A DNA stretch of 64,000 bases from Desulfobulbaceae bacterium (GTDB lineage Bacteria; Desulfobacterota; Desulfobulbia; Desulfobulbales; Desulfocapsaceae), in assembly GCA_008933635.1 (NCBI GenBank), contig WBUQ01000001.1:62001-126000 (forward strand). Direction: 5' to 3'. A program made the position numbers and the translations under genes. Below are positions 53,309-62,417 of this stretch, piece after piece. Each line of letters begins with the position of its first letter. Position 1 is the first letter of the stretch. The notes under the pieces are model-generated. The model saw nothing but the letters and a program-made list of their open reading frames with translations, had not been told where the DNA came from and made no database searches.

Positions 53309-56300
53309 TTATTGCTTTATTGCTGATTTGATCTTAGCCCTGGTCATCCCCCAGAAGGTTTTCATTGGAAACCACAGATCACTGGGCAAGGTTATTCCTG
53401 AAGGATCTCGGAAAAAGGTTGTGTATTCATTGCTGAGTTCGAGCGCTTCCTCTTCAAGAAGGGCAATATCCAACAAATCCTCATTGACCTCTTCCTTTTG
53501 GGCGACTGACGATCTACTGATGGACTCCCATTTTGATGCTGTAATACGCTCCCATCGGCAAGACCCTGATTCATGACCTGTTGGGATCAAATATCCGCAA
53601 CCACTCATGGCGCCTTGCAACCTTTTTCCAATGGATCGAGGGACCCAAATCTCATCTCCTTTCAATGTAATCTTCCGTGCAGGAATGCGGATCGCTTCTC
53701 CATGTCTCAACCAGAACCGGCGTTGCAGATTCTGAGCTGCGTTAATGTCAGCATGTATTCTTGAAATACCACCGTTTCCATCACAAGAAACAAAGATTTC
53801 ACCGCCACCCCTAGGGATAAGATCACCGGCCTTGCAGATTCCGAAATCAATGTCTGGATTCTCCTTTTGGAGGGATTCAATTAGAAACTGGTTTGACAGA
53901 TCTTCTTTTCTCAGGGCATGACAACGAATGCCTGGCGTTGCAAGTCTTGCATGATATCGACTTGAGAAGGCGGCAGAGGTATCGCATACATGAATCCCAT
54001 ACAGTTCCCCCTGCATTGCGACTTCAAGAGGGATCGATCTATGCGACCACTTCATAAGTTGACTGTTCTCTCTTCTTGGCCTATCAGTCTGCATGAGGTA
54101 GCGACTGAGATCCTCAAAGAGAATCACTTGACAGGGAGCATATGATTTCTTCCAATTCCCTTGATTGTCTCTCAAGAATCCTCTGGCAGATTGGACGAGG
54201 AGGTCAGCACCCGTTTTCAGACGATCTCTTTTAACACTGTCCAAATGTTGCAATAGACGGGTTGCGAAGACACCCCTCTTGACCCGATCAGCCCGCCTGA
54301 TTTCTCCGCTAAATCTACCTAAGTGACTCCATGAATGCAGAAAGCGTCTTGTATCCTCAAGATGTTGAATAGCCCACATCGTTTTACCAGCATACTTAAG
54401 ATTCGAATTGAGACGGTTCGCTCGTCTCCATTCCCGTACTTTTCTCCCAAATGCATTCCTTAGTGCCTTTAGAGACTCCTTGATCTTCCCCTCCCAAAGA
54501 GGCTGAGAAACAGATGTGGAGGTGACAAGGCCTTTGTATATAGTTCTTTCAAATTCAAAGATGTCCTGATCTTGGCAAAGTAGTTCTAAAATATCTTTTC
54601 GATCTTCTGGGTCTATCCCTGCAAGAGCATATATTTTTCGGTATCTCCCAAGGACTCTCCGCATTGCTCTTAATTCTGCATCCTTTGTCTTTTGCAGTTG
54701 CCTTCCCTTATTGCCGACATCTTCATCAGGGAGGTTGAGCATGAAGGAGCGTTCATGATTGGCCCATAGATTGAGTCCTTCAATTTCAAATGACATCCCT
54801 GAGGTTGGTTTATGTTCAGAAAGTTCAAAAACTGAACAAGCGCCGAAGGATCTGATGCCGAGATCGACTGAAAGGACTCTCAGGCCAGATACCACCGATA
54901 ATTTGTGTTTGCTATTGCCAGATGCAGAAGAGAAGTGTGAAATAGCCTGTGGTCTCTTTGGAGTCCATCCGTCAGGGAGAATACGCTCTATATCCAATGA
55001 GAGCTTGAGAAATACAGGTCCAATATCCCCATGCTCAACTGATTCAAAGCGTCTGTTCTTGAGATATGGCCAGTCCATGAGGAGATCAGCAGCGCCAACT
55101 TTGCTCCTGTATTCTTCATCAAGAACAGATTGATGAGTGATAGTAACTTCAGACTTTGTCTTTGAAATCTGAGCAACCTTGAATTGATCTGATGGAGCAA
55201 GGGGAAATTCAAATGTTTGATCGATGAGTTTGCCTGATTCGGATTTGCACAATAGCGGAAGCTGAACATGAAGTCCTTCCACAGGAGAGTGGGTGATTAC
55301 ATAATTCTTAAAATTACTTCCCCCCTCAGCCTCCCACTGTATTGACCTCGGATGCTCGATTGGATCAGGCAGAGTCATATACGCCGTTTCCCTGGAACGC
55401 TCAAGGAGACCTCTCATTGCATTCATTTTGGCGAATATGCTAAGTGCATCTTCATCAGCGTCCCAAACTGCATGGTTTTCTGGTTTTGCTAGCCATAGGA
55501 AGAGATGGGGATCTCCAAACCGTCCTCCTTTCTTTGTTTGCTCCTTGCTCGCTATGGATTTCAGGGAATCGTATGTCCTTGTGGTGTTTTTCAGCCACTT
55601 ATCACGAAGATCCTCCCAGCCTCTGATCTGTCTTCTGGTAATCCGAAATGGGCGCTGCATTGGAAGGCTTCTATTTTGGCCGAGTTCTTTCTCTTGCCGC
55701 TCTTTCTGATACTTTTCAAGAGTTTCAAAGCAAATAATGAGTGAAGGTGTTGTGTGTTTTTCACTGAAGCTTTCAACCCTACGTTTTCTTTCAAAGTGAT
55801 CTTCTGCTGATTTAATGCACCAACTTTCCCAGGAGAGCATGTGTCCTACTGCAAGGCGAAAAGCAAGGCGATCCCAGCGGCTCAAAGATCCATCAGACCC
55901 TTCAAGTTTGTCTGCAAAGTAGGCAGGGAAGAGAGGCAAGACGCCCATTTCCATCAATTGACATATCACCTTTGGGGCACCCTCAATTTCTTTGATCTTC
56001 TTGTCTATATCCTCAGAGAACGATTGGGGCCAAGATGGGTCACCGGTGAGGAAAAGTTTTTTCCATTTAGGGGGTGCGCCGGTTTCAGAAAGTCGTTTAA
56101 TACCTGCAGATGTTGCGGACCATTTTTTGGCATTTTCAACGGCTTGGGGATCTCCTGCTTTTAATTGTCCAACCCAATCAGGTATTGTGCCAAGCTTTTC
56201 AAATATTGAAAGGTAGCCGATACTAATTGGGTCAGTTAAAGGGCTTAGAAAGCCATTTGCTTGTTGGGCATTGCCGTCCTCCTTGACTGATGAGGGTACA

Positions 56301-56605
56301 ATGAATTCGTAAAATTTCCTGACAAGTGAATTCAATTCAGCATCAGTACCAAGAGGCTCAGGGAGACCGTTCTCTAACTGTGCTCTTCTGATTCTGGATA
56401 GCCGTTCCTGTTGAATGCTTTCTTTAGAGACAACGTCCTTGTCTGAAATGTGGTATCCAAGCCCTCTCATTATCAGGAGTTGTTCCTCATAGTAACGTAC
56501 AGCATCATTAACAGCTGCATGAGTGGTCCATATGCTTTGCCTAGATTTTTCACCTTGGGTGTTGCGGGAGATAACTATCTTGAGATTGATTGACCGGACA
56601 GGCAT
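53309..56605 (-). CDS. cas12b: CRISPR-associated effector nuclease Cas12b (C2c1)
   Basis: This RNA-guided nuclease cleaves DNA with a single RuvC active site. At 1098 residues it is near the family's usual length. RuvC residues are D581 (LRVLSVDLGIRSFG), E831 (CQVILFEDLSRYL) and D953 (RIHADINAAQNLQRRFW). Type V-B features include the N-terminal VNDAVRYYEEQLLIMR, the REWRRANR bridge-like region, ENSQLMKWSHRSI and the Nuc-lobe AAFSSRYHARLATPGIRC. It is read toward the tracrRNA and array. The start has a GAGGAT site. No adaptation genes are near. Spacing to the tracrRNA is about 40 bases. Confidence 0.95.
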   Translation of the reverse strand: MPVRSINLKIVISRNTQGEKSRQSIWTTHAAVNDAVRYYEEQLLIMRGLGYHISDKDVVSKESIQQERLSRIRRAQLENGLPEPLGTDAELNSLVRKFYEFIVPSSVKEDGNAQQANGFLSPLTDPISIGYLSIFEKLGTIPDWVGQLKAGDPQAVENAKKWSATSAGIKRLSETGAPPKWKKLFLTGDPSWPQSFSEDIDKKIKEIEGAPKVICQLMEMGVLPLFPAYFADKLEGSDGSLSRWDRLAFRLAVGHMLSWESWCIKSAEDHFERKRRVESFSEKHTTPSLIICFETLEKYQKERQEKELGQNRSLPMQRPFRITRRQIRGWEDLRDKWLKNTTRTYDSLKSIASKEQTKKGGRFGDPHLFLWLAKPENHAVWDADEDALSIFAKMNAMRGLLERSRETAYMTLPDPIEHPRSIQWEAEGGSNFKNYVITHSPVEGLHVQLPLLCKSESGKLIDQTFEFPLAPSDQFKVAQISKTKSEVTITHQSVLDEEYRSKVGAADLLMDWPYLKNRRFESVEHGDIGPVFLKLSLDIERILPDGWTPKRPQAISHFSSASGNSKHKLSVVSGLRVLSVDLGIRSFGACSVFELSEHKPTSGMSFEIEGLNLWANHERSFMLNLPDEDVGNKGRQLQKTKDAELRAMRRVLGRYRKIYALAGIDPEDRKDILELLCQDQDIFEFERTIYKGLVTSTSVSQPLWEGKIKESLKALRNAFGRKVREWRRANRLNSNLKYAGKTMWAIQHLEDTRRFLHSWSHLGRFSGEIRRADRVKRGVFATRLLQHLDSVKRDRLKTGADLLVQSARGFLRDNQGNWKKSYAPCQVILFEDLSRYLMQTDRPRRENSQLMKWSHRSIPLEVAMQGELYGIHVCDTSAAFSSRYHARLATPGIRCHALRKEDLSNQFLIESLQKENPDIDFGICKAGDLIPRGGGEIFVSCDGNGGISRIHADINAAQNLQRRFWLRHGEAIRIPARKITLKGDEIWVPRSIGKRLQGAMSGCGYLIPTGHESGSCRWERITASKWESISRSSVAQKEEVNEDLLDIALLEEEALELSNEYTTFFRDPSGITLPSDLWFPMKTFWGMTRAKIKSAIKQ

Positions 56606-56680
56606 AGTAGATCCTCGGCTGAAGTGATTCAGAGCGGTTCTTTGGCCTAGAGATTTATAATAATCCTATGATAATGTGGG
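56606..56680 (-). promoter_or_regulatory. Candidate cas12b promoter region
   Basis: On the minus strand a TATTATAAA segment near 56655-56665 lies about 50 bases before the start codon, with a weak TTAAAC -35 match some 18 bases upstream. GAGGAT precedes the ATG by 6 bases. Confidence 0.3.
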
Positions 56681-56823
56681 GTTTAAGCCTAACACGGCAC
56701 TATTCATATTTGTATCATTATTTGCCACTGTCGAAAAGTATCCTTCCGATTTTCATCATGACGATGATCTGGATAAGCAAGGATTTGATGTAGGGCCACA
56801 TTCAAGTCAATCCTGTCGCCAGT

Positions 56824-57015
56824 TTGGTATTTTCTCTAATGGGATACATCGATCAGGGCGTTACCGAGCTTGACCAAGAGAAACTCCCCAGCCTTCTGGA
56901 ATTGAAGTACCACTCGGTCAACGATGCAGTGACGCAACTGGGGAGTGTCACGGAGATCAGGGATGTTTTCGTCAACTTCCAGGGATATCTCTATCAGCCG
57001 CTTGATCGTCAGTAG
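56824..57015 (+). pseudogene. Remnant of the 3' end of a type I restriction hsdR gene
   Basis: The frame encodes DQGVTELDQEKLPSLLELKY, then HSVNDAVTQLGSVTEIRDVF and VNFQGYLYQ. This matches the extreme C terminus of EcoEI-type HsdR proteins (LPxLLxLKY ... LGxxxxIRxxFxxFQxYLY). The remaining ~900 residues of HsdR are absent, and no hsdM or hsdS is present. It is a relic. The other sequence between 56681 and 57132 shows no gene. Confidence 0.6.
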
Positions 57016-57132
57016 CTCAACAGATAGACTTTGATTCTCCAGCTTTGAGACCCATCCTGGGGCAGCAAGCTTACTCTGCCTCAGAACAGGGAGAGCAAGA
57101 GCATTGAGTCCAAGCCCTCCCCTGTGGTAGTC

Positions 57133-58272
57133 TCAGTAATCCACTTCCTGAAGAGCCCTTTTCATTGCCACAAGGTTATCGCGGGAATGCCACTGGATGT
57201 ACTGTGCTGTGATATCGTTGCTCTTGTGATTCAACAGCCGTTTCACCATGAGGTAATCGACACCGACCTCAGAGGCTCTTGTAGCAAATGTCCTGCGTAA
57301 GTCATGGCATTTGAAGGTGACCCCCAGGGCTTTCGACAGACGCTTCAGTGTGGGTCTTTCGTCGCTGATATTGCTGTCATCTTTTTGGGGTGAAGGGAAG
57401 ACATACACAGTATCGTTGCTGGCTTTCTTCAGGATCTCCTGAATGGGGTCTGTAACTGGCAAGTAATGTGGTCTGTGGTTTTTGACATCCCGGATGACAA
57501 TGCAGGACACCTCATTCACCGTCTCGATGTCCTCCCATTTCAGCCGCAATGCTTCGTTCTTCCTGAGACCAGTGTATAGCATCAGGTGAACCGCGAGGGT
57601 CATTGGATGGGTTTCTTTCCAGGTGATCTGCAGGAGCTTCCTTGCCTGATCTGCGGTGAGGTAGTGCTCACGTTTAACGATGCTCCGGTCAATGCGCTTC
57701 TGCTTCAGGACGTTTACCGGGTTGTTCTCAATGATTTGATCGGCACAGGCATAGTTCATCAGGGCAGACAATATCCTCATGACTTTGGTCGCCTGTGAGT
57801 ATGTGGGTTTTCCTCCGTTGACACCCTTGTCCCTGATCTGGCAGAACCGCTTTTCAACCATCTCCCTCGTGATGGAGACCACAGGTTTATCCAGCCAGTC
57901 CTGCAAGTAGAACTGAATGACCTGTGTGTGGTTCTTCAGGGTGCTCGGTTTGAGGGTTACCTTCGAGGTGTAGGTCGTGAACAGCTTCCCGAGTGAGTAC
58001 TGCCGCCTGATGGATTCCTGAAGCTGACCTGTCTGGACGAGATTCAGGAACTGAATTGCTTCTTTCTCTGCTTCAGGAATCGAGAGCGCAGGGAATGTTC
58101 CCAGTGTTTTCCTATAGTTGGTCCCTTTGTATTTGGTCTCAGCAAAGAACTTGATGACTCCTGATGTATTCACCTTGACCCCAAAACCTCGGAGTGTAGT
58201 AGCCCGGATGAAATAAGGTGTTTCTAATGGTTCTAGTCTTTTCAGTACGTTAAGAGTAATATTTCGTCTCAT
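57133..58272 (-). CDS. int: Tyrosine-type site-specific integrase
   Basis: The 379-residue protein has an N-terminal arm-binding domain (TTLRGFGVKVNTSGVIKFF), a SAM-like core-binding domain (about residues 95-185) and a catalytic domain with R237 (YTGLRKNEAL), H323 and R326 (CHDLRRTFATR), H349 (LLNHK) and nucleophile Y358 (ITAQYIQ). It is full length and lies 144 bases from the right tRNA-Leu copy, as expected for the enzyme that integrated the element. Tandem CACAGTAG motifs overlap its start. Confidence 0.94.
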   Translation of the reverse strand: MRRNITLNVLKRLEPLETPYFIRATTLRGFGVKVNTSGVIKFFAETKYKGTNYRKTLGTFPALSIPEAEKEAIQFLNLVQTGQLQESIRRQYSLGKLFTTYTSKVTLKPSTLKNHTQVIQFYLQDWLDKPVVSITREMVEKRFCQIRDKGVNGGKPTYSQATKVMRILSALMNYACADQIIENNPVNVLKQKRIDRSIVKREHYLTADQARKLLQITWKETHPMTLAVHLMLYTGLRKNEALRLKWEDIETVNEVSCIVIRDVKNHRPHYLPVTDPIQEILKKASNDTVYVFPSPQKDDSNISDERPTLKRLSKALGVTFKCHDLRRTFATRASEVGVDYLMVKRLLNHKSNDITAQYIQWHSRDNLVAMKRALQEVDY

Positions 58273-58302
58273 TACAGTAGGCTCACAGTAGGCCCACAGT
58301 AG
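58273..58302. repeat. Candidate integrase arm-type sites, right end
   Basis: Three tandem copies of a roughly 11-base unit (TTACAGTAGG, CTCACAGTAGG, CCCACAGTAG) lie immediately upstream of the integrase start. One copy also occurs near the left end at 45922. Confidence 0.55.
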
Positions 58303-58390
58303 CTTTTTGAGGCAAAATTGTGCTTATTCTGGCAGTCTGGCCATACCGGAGAAACCTCGTGTTTTATACTCTAACTATCTGATTTCAAAC

Positions 58391-58548
58391 AAGAGGTACG
58401 GTATAAGATTGGCCGAGCCGGAGTGGTGAAACTGGTAGACGCACTGGACTCAAAATCCAGCGGGGGCAACCCCGTGTCGGTTCGACTCCGACCTCCGGCA
58501 CCAGAATGAAGTAAGCGGGATCTCAATGTAAATTGGGATCCCGCTTTT
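58391..58548 (+). repeat. Right att-side direct repeat (tRNA-Leu with flanks)
   Basis: This is the partner of the repeat at 45724-45882. It includes the -10 box, the tRNA and the terminator but not the -35 box. Confidence 0.85.
58417..58503 (+). tRNA. tRNA-Leu (CAA anticodon), right copy
   Basis: Same length and fold as the left copy with one T-loop difference. CCA is encoded. Its upstream sequence comes from the element and lacks a -35 match, so expression is uncertain. Confidence 0.93.
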
Positions 58549-58556
58549 GTTTTTTC
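58513..58556 (+). terminator. Terminator of right tRNA-Leu
   Basis: Perfect stem AAGCGGGATC/GATCCCGCTT followed by a T-rich tract. Confidence 0.85.
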
Positions 58557-58629
58557 CGCTCCTTGTAGGGAATGTCTATGACCTGGGAGCAGTTCAAATA
58601 TGTCTGTCTGTATTTCCGGTGATCATCAA

Positions 58630-59526
58630 TCAGAATATGTGGGTGAAGATGAGGGCTGCCAGGTCTCCCTCGGAGCGATCTTCCGCGCCAAATTCCGTGA
58701 CATATCTTAACGTCACATTGGTTTTCAGGGAGGCGATGAAGTAATTGATCTCCGGGCCGGCTGCGTATACACGGTCGCGGGAATCGGTTGCCCCTTTGCC
58801 GGAATCATCGGAAACCTGCCACTGGCAATAACCGGCAGCCCCGATCTCCCAGAACTGCGCCAGTTTCTTGCCGACGCCCCATTCGAAATGGAAATCGTCG
58901 CCGTTGGTCATATCCGTGTCATCGTTCTCTCCGTGAAATTCATAACGGGCCAGGATGGAAGCGGACCATGTTTTAGCCAGGTCAAGATAGTAGGTTCCAC
59001 CTGCTGTAATCATCCCCGTCCAGTAATTCAAACCAGGTGAAGCGGGCTCTGTTTCGTCGTATTCGCCTACAGGCAGGTAAACACCAGCTGCAAATGATGC
59101 ATCATACCGATCGCCGTGCCATGACAGGCCGAAAGGTTCAACGGCGATGTCACCCAGGCCGAATTTGTCGTCATCGAAGAGGGTTGCATTTCCCATTCCG
59201 AGGCTGACATCGGTATTGACAAGGGGGACGATGACATCGGCGAAATAGTCTGCTCCTAGGAGCTTGTATTCCGAGACCCAGATGAGTCGCGGCACCACGG
59301 CAAACACGTCGAGATCGAAGTCTCCGAGGCTGTCCCCGTTCGAATCCTTCAGATCGCCTGCACTGTAATACACATTGTACAACCGGAAGTATAACCCCGG
59401 CGGAGGCAGTGATGCCGCCCTGATTCCCTCTACGCCGTTGGTGTAATGGTTGCCGAAACCGGCCCAGGAAGCTGTGGTGCACAGAGACAAGAGGGCGAAT
59501 ACACTTGCGGCGCATAATCCTTTCAT
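58630..59526 (-). CDS. SphA-like outer-membrane transporter
   Basis: The 298-residue protein has a signal peptide (GLCAASVFALLSLCTTASWA). Alternating beta-strand pattern ends in the terminal phenylalanine (LAALIFTHIF), the outer-membrane signature. The start GFGNHYTNGVEGIRAASLPPPG and the LLGADYFADVIVPLV and YDASFAAGVYLPVGEYD segments fit the meta-pathway phenol/SphA porin family. The substrate is unknown. The 650 bases between it and ppk1 (59527-60184) show no supported gene. Confidence 0.82.
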   Translation of the reverse strand: MKGLCAASVFALLSLCTTASWAGFGNHYTNGVEGIRAASLPPPGLYFRLYNVYYSAGDLKDSNGDSLGDFDLDVFAVVPRLIWVSEYKLLGADYFADVIVPLVNTDVSLGMGNATLFDDDKFGLGDIAVEPFGLSWHGDRYDASFAAGVYLPVGEYDETEPASPGLNYWTGMITAGGTYYLDLAKTWSASILARYEFHGENDDTDMTNGDDFHFEWGVGKKLAQFWEIGAAGYCQWQVSDDSGKGATDSRDRVYAAGPEINYFIASLKTNVTLRYVTEFGAEDRSEGDLAALIFTHIF

Positions 59527-60184
59527 TGATCATCTCCTGTTTGAATTGAATGGGCCTGATCGGCGGACCAGTATGGGGAAACGGCAATCTGTCAGATCGA
59601 GGCAATCCCTCTCCGCAACGGATAATGAATCACCATCTTCCATTGAGGTGCAGCAGCAATCTGATCGCAATGTCAATGCAACTTCTACCGCATTTCGAAT
59701 TCACTGCCAACAGAGAGACGGACAATTGCATCAAATATGCATTTTCGTCAATTGGCAGGATGATTCTCAATATCAGCCACTGGAATCTGTCTGGCAGTTC
59801 ACATGCGATATACAATGGGAGAGGTGGCTGGTGTACGGGCACAGTGAGCTCGTCACGGGCTGTTTGCAGAGGGGAGACCGCTGACGACGGAACGACTGAC
59901 GGGACTTCTCCACGGAGCACCAATCCGGAAAAGGGCTCCTTGGTCGTATCAGCCAGCAGAGGCGCGAATAGTCGGCAGGGACAACGCAGGAGAGAATTCG
60001 GCAGGCAACGAAATAGACCAAAGGCCTGCTCATGATACTGACCCAGTGACCCCGGCTGCTTCCTGAGCATCTTTCACCTGGAGGGGAGCGGCAGAGAGAA
60101 GGTTCCTTGGCTTGAATTCCGTCAGCTCTTTGATATACCATTTAATCAGTCTGAAAGGAGGTTGAAGGGTAACCATGTGAATCA

Positions 60185-62326
60185 ATGATGCGGCTGTCCC
60201 CGCGATCATCCACTCAGGGCCAAAAAATGGAATCGGTACAATTACGGGATGTCTCTTCCCATGACGCCTATATCAACAGAGAGCTGAGTTGGCTCTCGTT
60301 CGCCCGCAGAGTTCTCGAGATAGCGGAAGACGAAAGCCAGCCGCTGCTTGAGCGGATCAAGTTCGCCGGCATCATGGGGATGATCTTTGATGAGTTCGTC
60401 ATGAAAAGGCTCGGCGGACTGCATGAAAAGTTGAAGAAGCAGCCGGGTGTCGTGGGATACGACGGACTCAGACCTTGCGAAGAACTTGAGCTTTGTCGCG
60501 ATGAGCTGCAGCGGCAGATGGAGATCCTCAGCAACCTCTTCGAGGATGTCCTGCGCCCGGCCCTGACCCGGGAGAAAATATTCCTGCCGCCCTACAGCGA
60601 ACTTGCCGGCGGGGACAAACTGTTCGTCGAGAAATATTTCGAGGATTCGGTTCTGCCGATTCTTACCCCGCTGGCCGTCGACGCCGCCCATCCTTTCCCG
60701 TTCATCAGCAATCTCAGCCTCAACCTCGCCGTCGTCATCACCAAGGCAGATGGCCGTCATCGCTTCGTCCGGCTGAAGGTACCGGCCAATCGCAGGAGAT
60801 GGGTGGCTCTGCCGGATAATCGTGGCTATGTTCGGCTGGAGGAGATTATTGCCAATAACCTGCACCTTCTATTTCCCCGCGCCACGGCCATCACCACGTT
60901 CTGCTTCCGAGTCACCCGCGGTGCCAAGGACAATCCCTGGGATCGTGCCCGACTGGATGACCAGATCGGAGAGGAACTTGTGCCCGGCAGCATTATCGGC
61001 ATGGTGACGGCTGAACTGAATTACCGCAAGTTTGCCGGGATTGTCAGTCTGGAGGTGGATGAGTCGTTTCCTGACGAATTGCTGGCCTGGCTTGTCGAAC
61101 AACTCGGCATCGAGATTGCTCAGGTGATGAAAATCCGTGGGATGCTCGGCTATGGCGATCTTCTCGAACTCAAGGTAGAGGGGCGTAATGACCTTCGCGA
61201 TCCTCCCCATATTCCGGTTCCCCATTACCGTTTGAAGAAGATTCACCCACTCGACAGCGATAGCTTCTTCGATGAAATAAAGAAAAATGACATTCTTATC
61301 CACCTGCCGTATCATGATTTCGATTCCTCGGTGCTGAGGCTCCTTCAGCATGCGGCTATCGACCCCAAGGTTCTGGCGATCAAGTTGACAATCTATCGCA
61401 CGTCCACCCAGTCGCCGATCGTCAAGGCGTTGATGGAGGCCTCAGCTCGCGGCAAGCAGGTTGCCGTTCTGGTCGAGATCACCGCCAGGTTCGATGAAGA
61501 ACCTAATATAGCCTGGGGCAAAAAGCTGGAACAAGGGGGGGCGCACGTCGTGTATGGCGTGGAACGACTGAAAACCCACGTCAAACTGGCAATGGTGGTC
61601 CGTGAAGAAAGCGACGGCATTCGGCGTTATGTTCACATCGGCACGGGCAATTACCATACCGGAACAGCCCGCCTCTATGGCGACCTGGGTATTCTCAGCT
61701 GCAACCGGCAACTCGGCGAAGACGTCAGCAGATTGTTCAACGAACTGACAGGGGCTATTGCCGCCCAGGAATACAATCTTCTTTTTGTCGCTCCCCATAA
61801 CATGCGGGAACGTTTCACCGCACTTATCCGCCAGGAGGCGGAAAACGCCAAGGCCGGAAAACCGGCTGGCCTCAGGGCCAAATTAAACCAGTTGCAGGAT
61901 CGTGACATCATCCGGGAACTCTACCTGGCGAGCCAGGCCGGGGTACCCATCTCCCTGAATGTGCGCGGGCTTTGCAGCCTGCGGGCAGGGGTTCCGGGAC
62001 TCTCGGGGACCATCCGGGTCTTCAGTATTCTCGGCCGTTTTCTTGAGCACAGCCGGATTTATCGTTTTGAAAATGGCGGCGACCCTCTCTTTTTCATAGG
62101 TTCGGCGGACTGGATGAAACGCAATCTTGACCGGCGGATGGAAACCATTGTTCCCGTCTTCAACCCCGAGATCAAGGCCGAACTGGAGAAAATCCTCTCC
62201 GTTTACGAACGGGACAACACCTTTTCCTGGGAAATGCAGCCAGATGGCCGGTATGTGCGCAGGGCGCCGGAGGCCGGCGAGGAGCCTCTGGCAGCCCAGA
62301 AATATTTTGCTTCATTTACCCGCTGA
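60185..62326 (+). CDS. ppk1: Polyphosphate kinase 1
   Basis: It polymerises ATP gamma-phosphate into polyphosphate. The 713 residues cover the four PPK1 domains: YINRELSWLSFARRVLEIAED at the N terminus, the head domain, and two phospholipase D-like catalytic domains. The phosphorylated histidine is in RYVHIGTGNYHTGTARLYGDLG, and a second histidine segment is SRIYRFENGGDPLFFIGSADWMKRNLDRR in parts. ATG at 60185 is used; an alternative ATG at 60227 would remove 14 residues without losing conserved ones. Confidence 0.96.
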   Translation: MMRLSPRSSTQGQKMESVQLRDVSSHDAYINRELSWLSFARRVLEIAEDESQPLLERIKFAGIMGMIFDEFVMKRLGGLHEKLKKQPGVVGYDGLRPCEELELCRDELQRQMEILSNLFEDVLRPALTREKIFLPPYSELAGGDKLFVEKYFEDSVLPILTPLAVDAAHPFPFISNLSLNLAVVITKADGRHRFVRLKVPANRRRWVALPDNRGYVRLEEIIANNLHLLFPRATAITTFCFRVTRGAKDNPWDRARLDDQIGEELVPGSIIGMVTAELNYRKFAGIVSLEVDESFPDELLAWLVEQLGIEIAQVMKIRGMLGYGDLLELKVEGRNDLRDPPHIPVPHYRLKKIHPLDSDSFFDEIKKNDILIHLPYHDFDSSVLRLLQHAAIDPKVLAIKLTIYRTSTQSPIVKALMEASARGKQVAVLVEITARFDEEPNIAWGKKLEQGGAHVVYGVERLKTHVKLAMVVREESDGIRRYVHIGTGNYHTGTARLYGDLGILSCNRQLGEDVSRLFNELTGAIAAQEYNLLFVAPHNMRERFTALIRQEAENAKAGKPAGLRAKLNQLQDRDIIRELYLASQAGVPISLNVRGLCSLRAGVPGLSGTIRVFSILGRFLEHSRIYRFENGGDPLFFIGSADWMKRNLDRRMETIVPVFNPEIKAELEKILSVYERDNTFSWEMQPDGRYVRRAPEAGEEPLAAQKYFASFTR

Positions 62327-62417
62327 GATTTGGAAATCCTGCATCTTGGTGTCAGGAGAACCTGATCCTGTCGGGAGGAACGTGCTGCGGGAAGGCACTA
62401 TAAAATGCCGGGGAACT

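Larger units (their letters stand above)
45837..58503. mobile_element. tRNA-Leu-integrated element carrying type V-B CRISPR-Cas12b
   Basis: The offset between the two tRNA-Leu copies is 12,667 bases, which sets the element size. It contains a full-length tyrosine integrase at the right end next to the tRNA copy, a small recombinase at the left end, a P-loop helicase-like protein, several small phage-type genes, an interrupted antirepressor, a truncated T7-like polymerase, the Cas12b system and an hsdR remnant. No capsid, portal, terminase, tail or conjugation genes are recognisable, so it is a defective prophage or a phage-satellite-like island rather than a complete phage. Confidence 0.85.

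Noticed and set aside
53408-55744. Plus-strand frames inside cas12b
   Set aside because: All are short, lack starts with ribosome binding sites, and lie antisense to a protein with clear catalytic motifs.
53309-56605. Effector could be TnpB, IscB or another Cas12 subtype
   Set aside because: TnpB/IscB are about 400-500 residues and lack a large REC lobe. The repeat end TGGCAC, the tracrRNA form, and the ENSQLMKWSHR and AAFSSRYHAR segments are specific to Cas12b.
59527-60184. Several overlapping ORFs before ppk1, or a riboswitch
   Set aside because: No frame has a start signal or recognised domain and I could not match any known riboswitch consensus.
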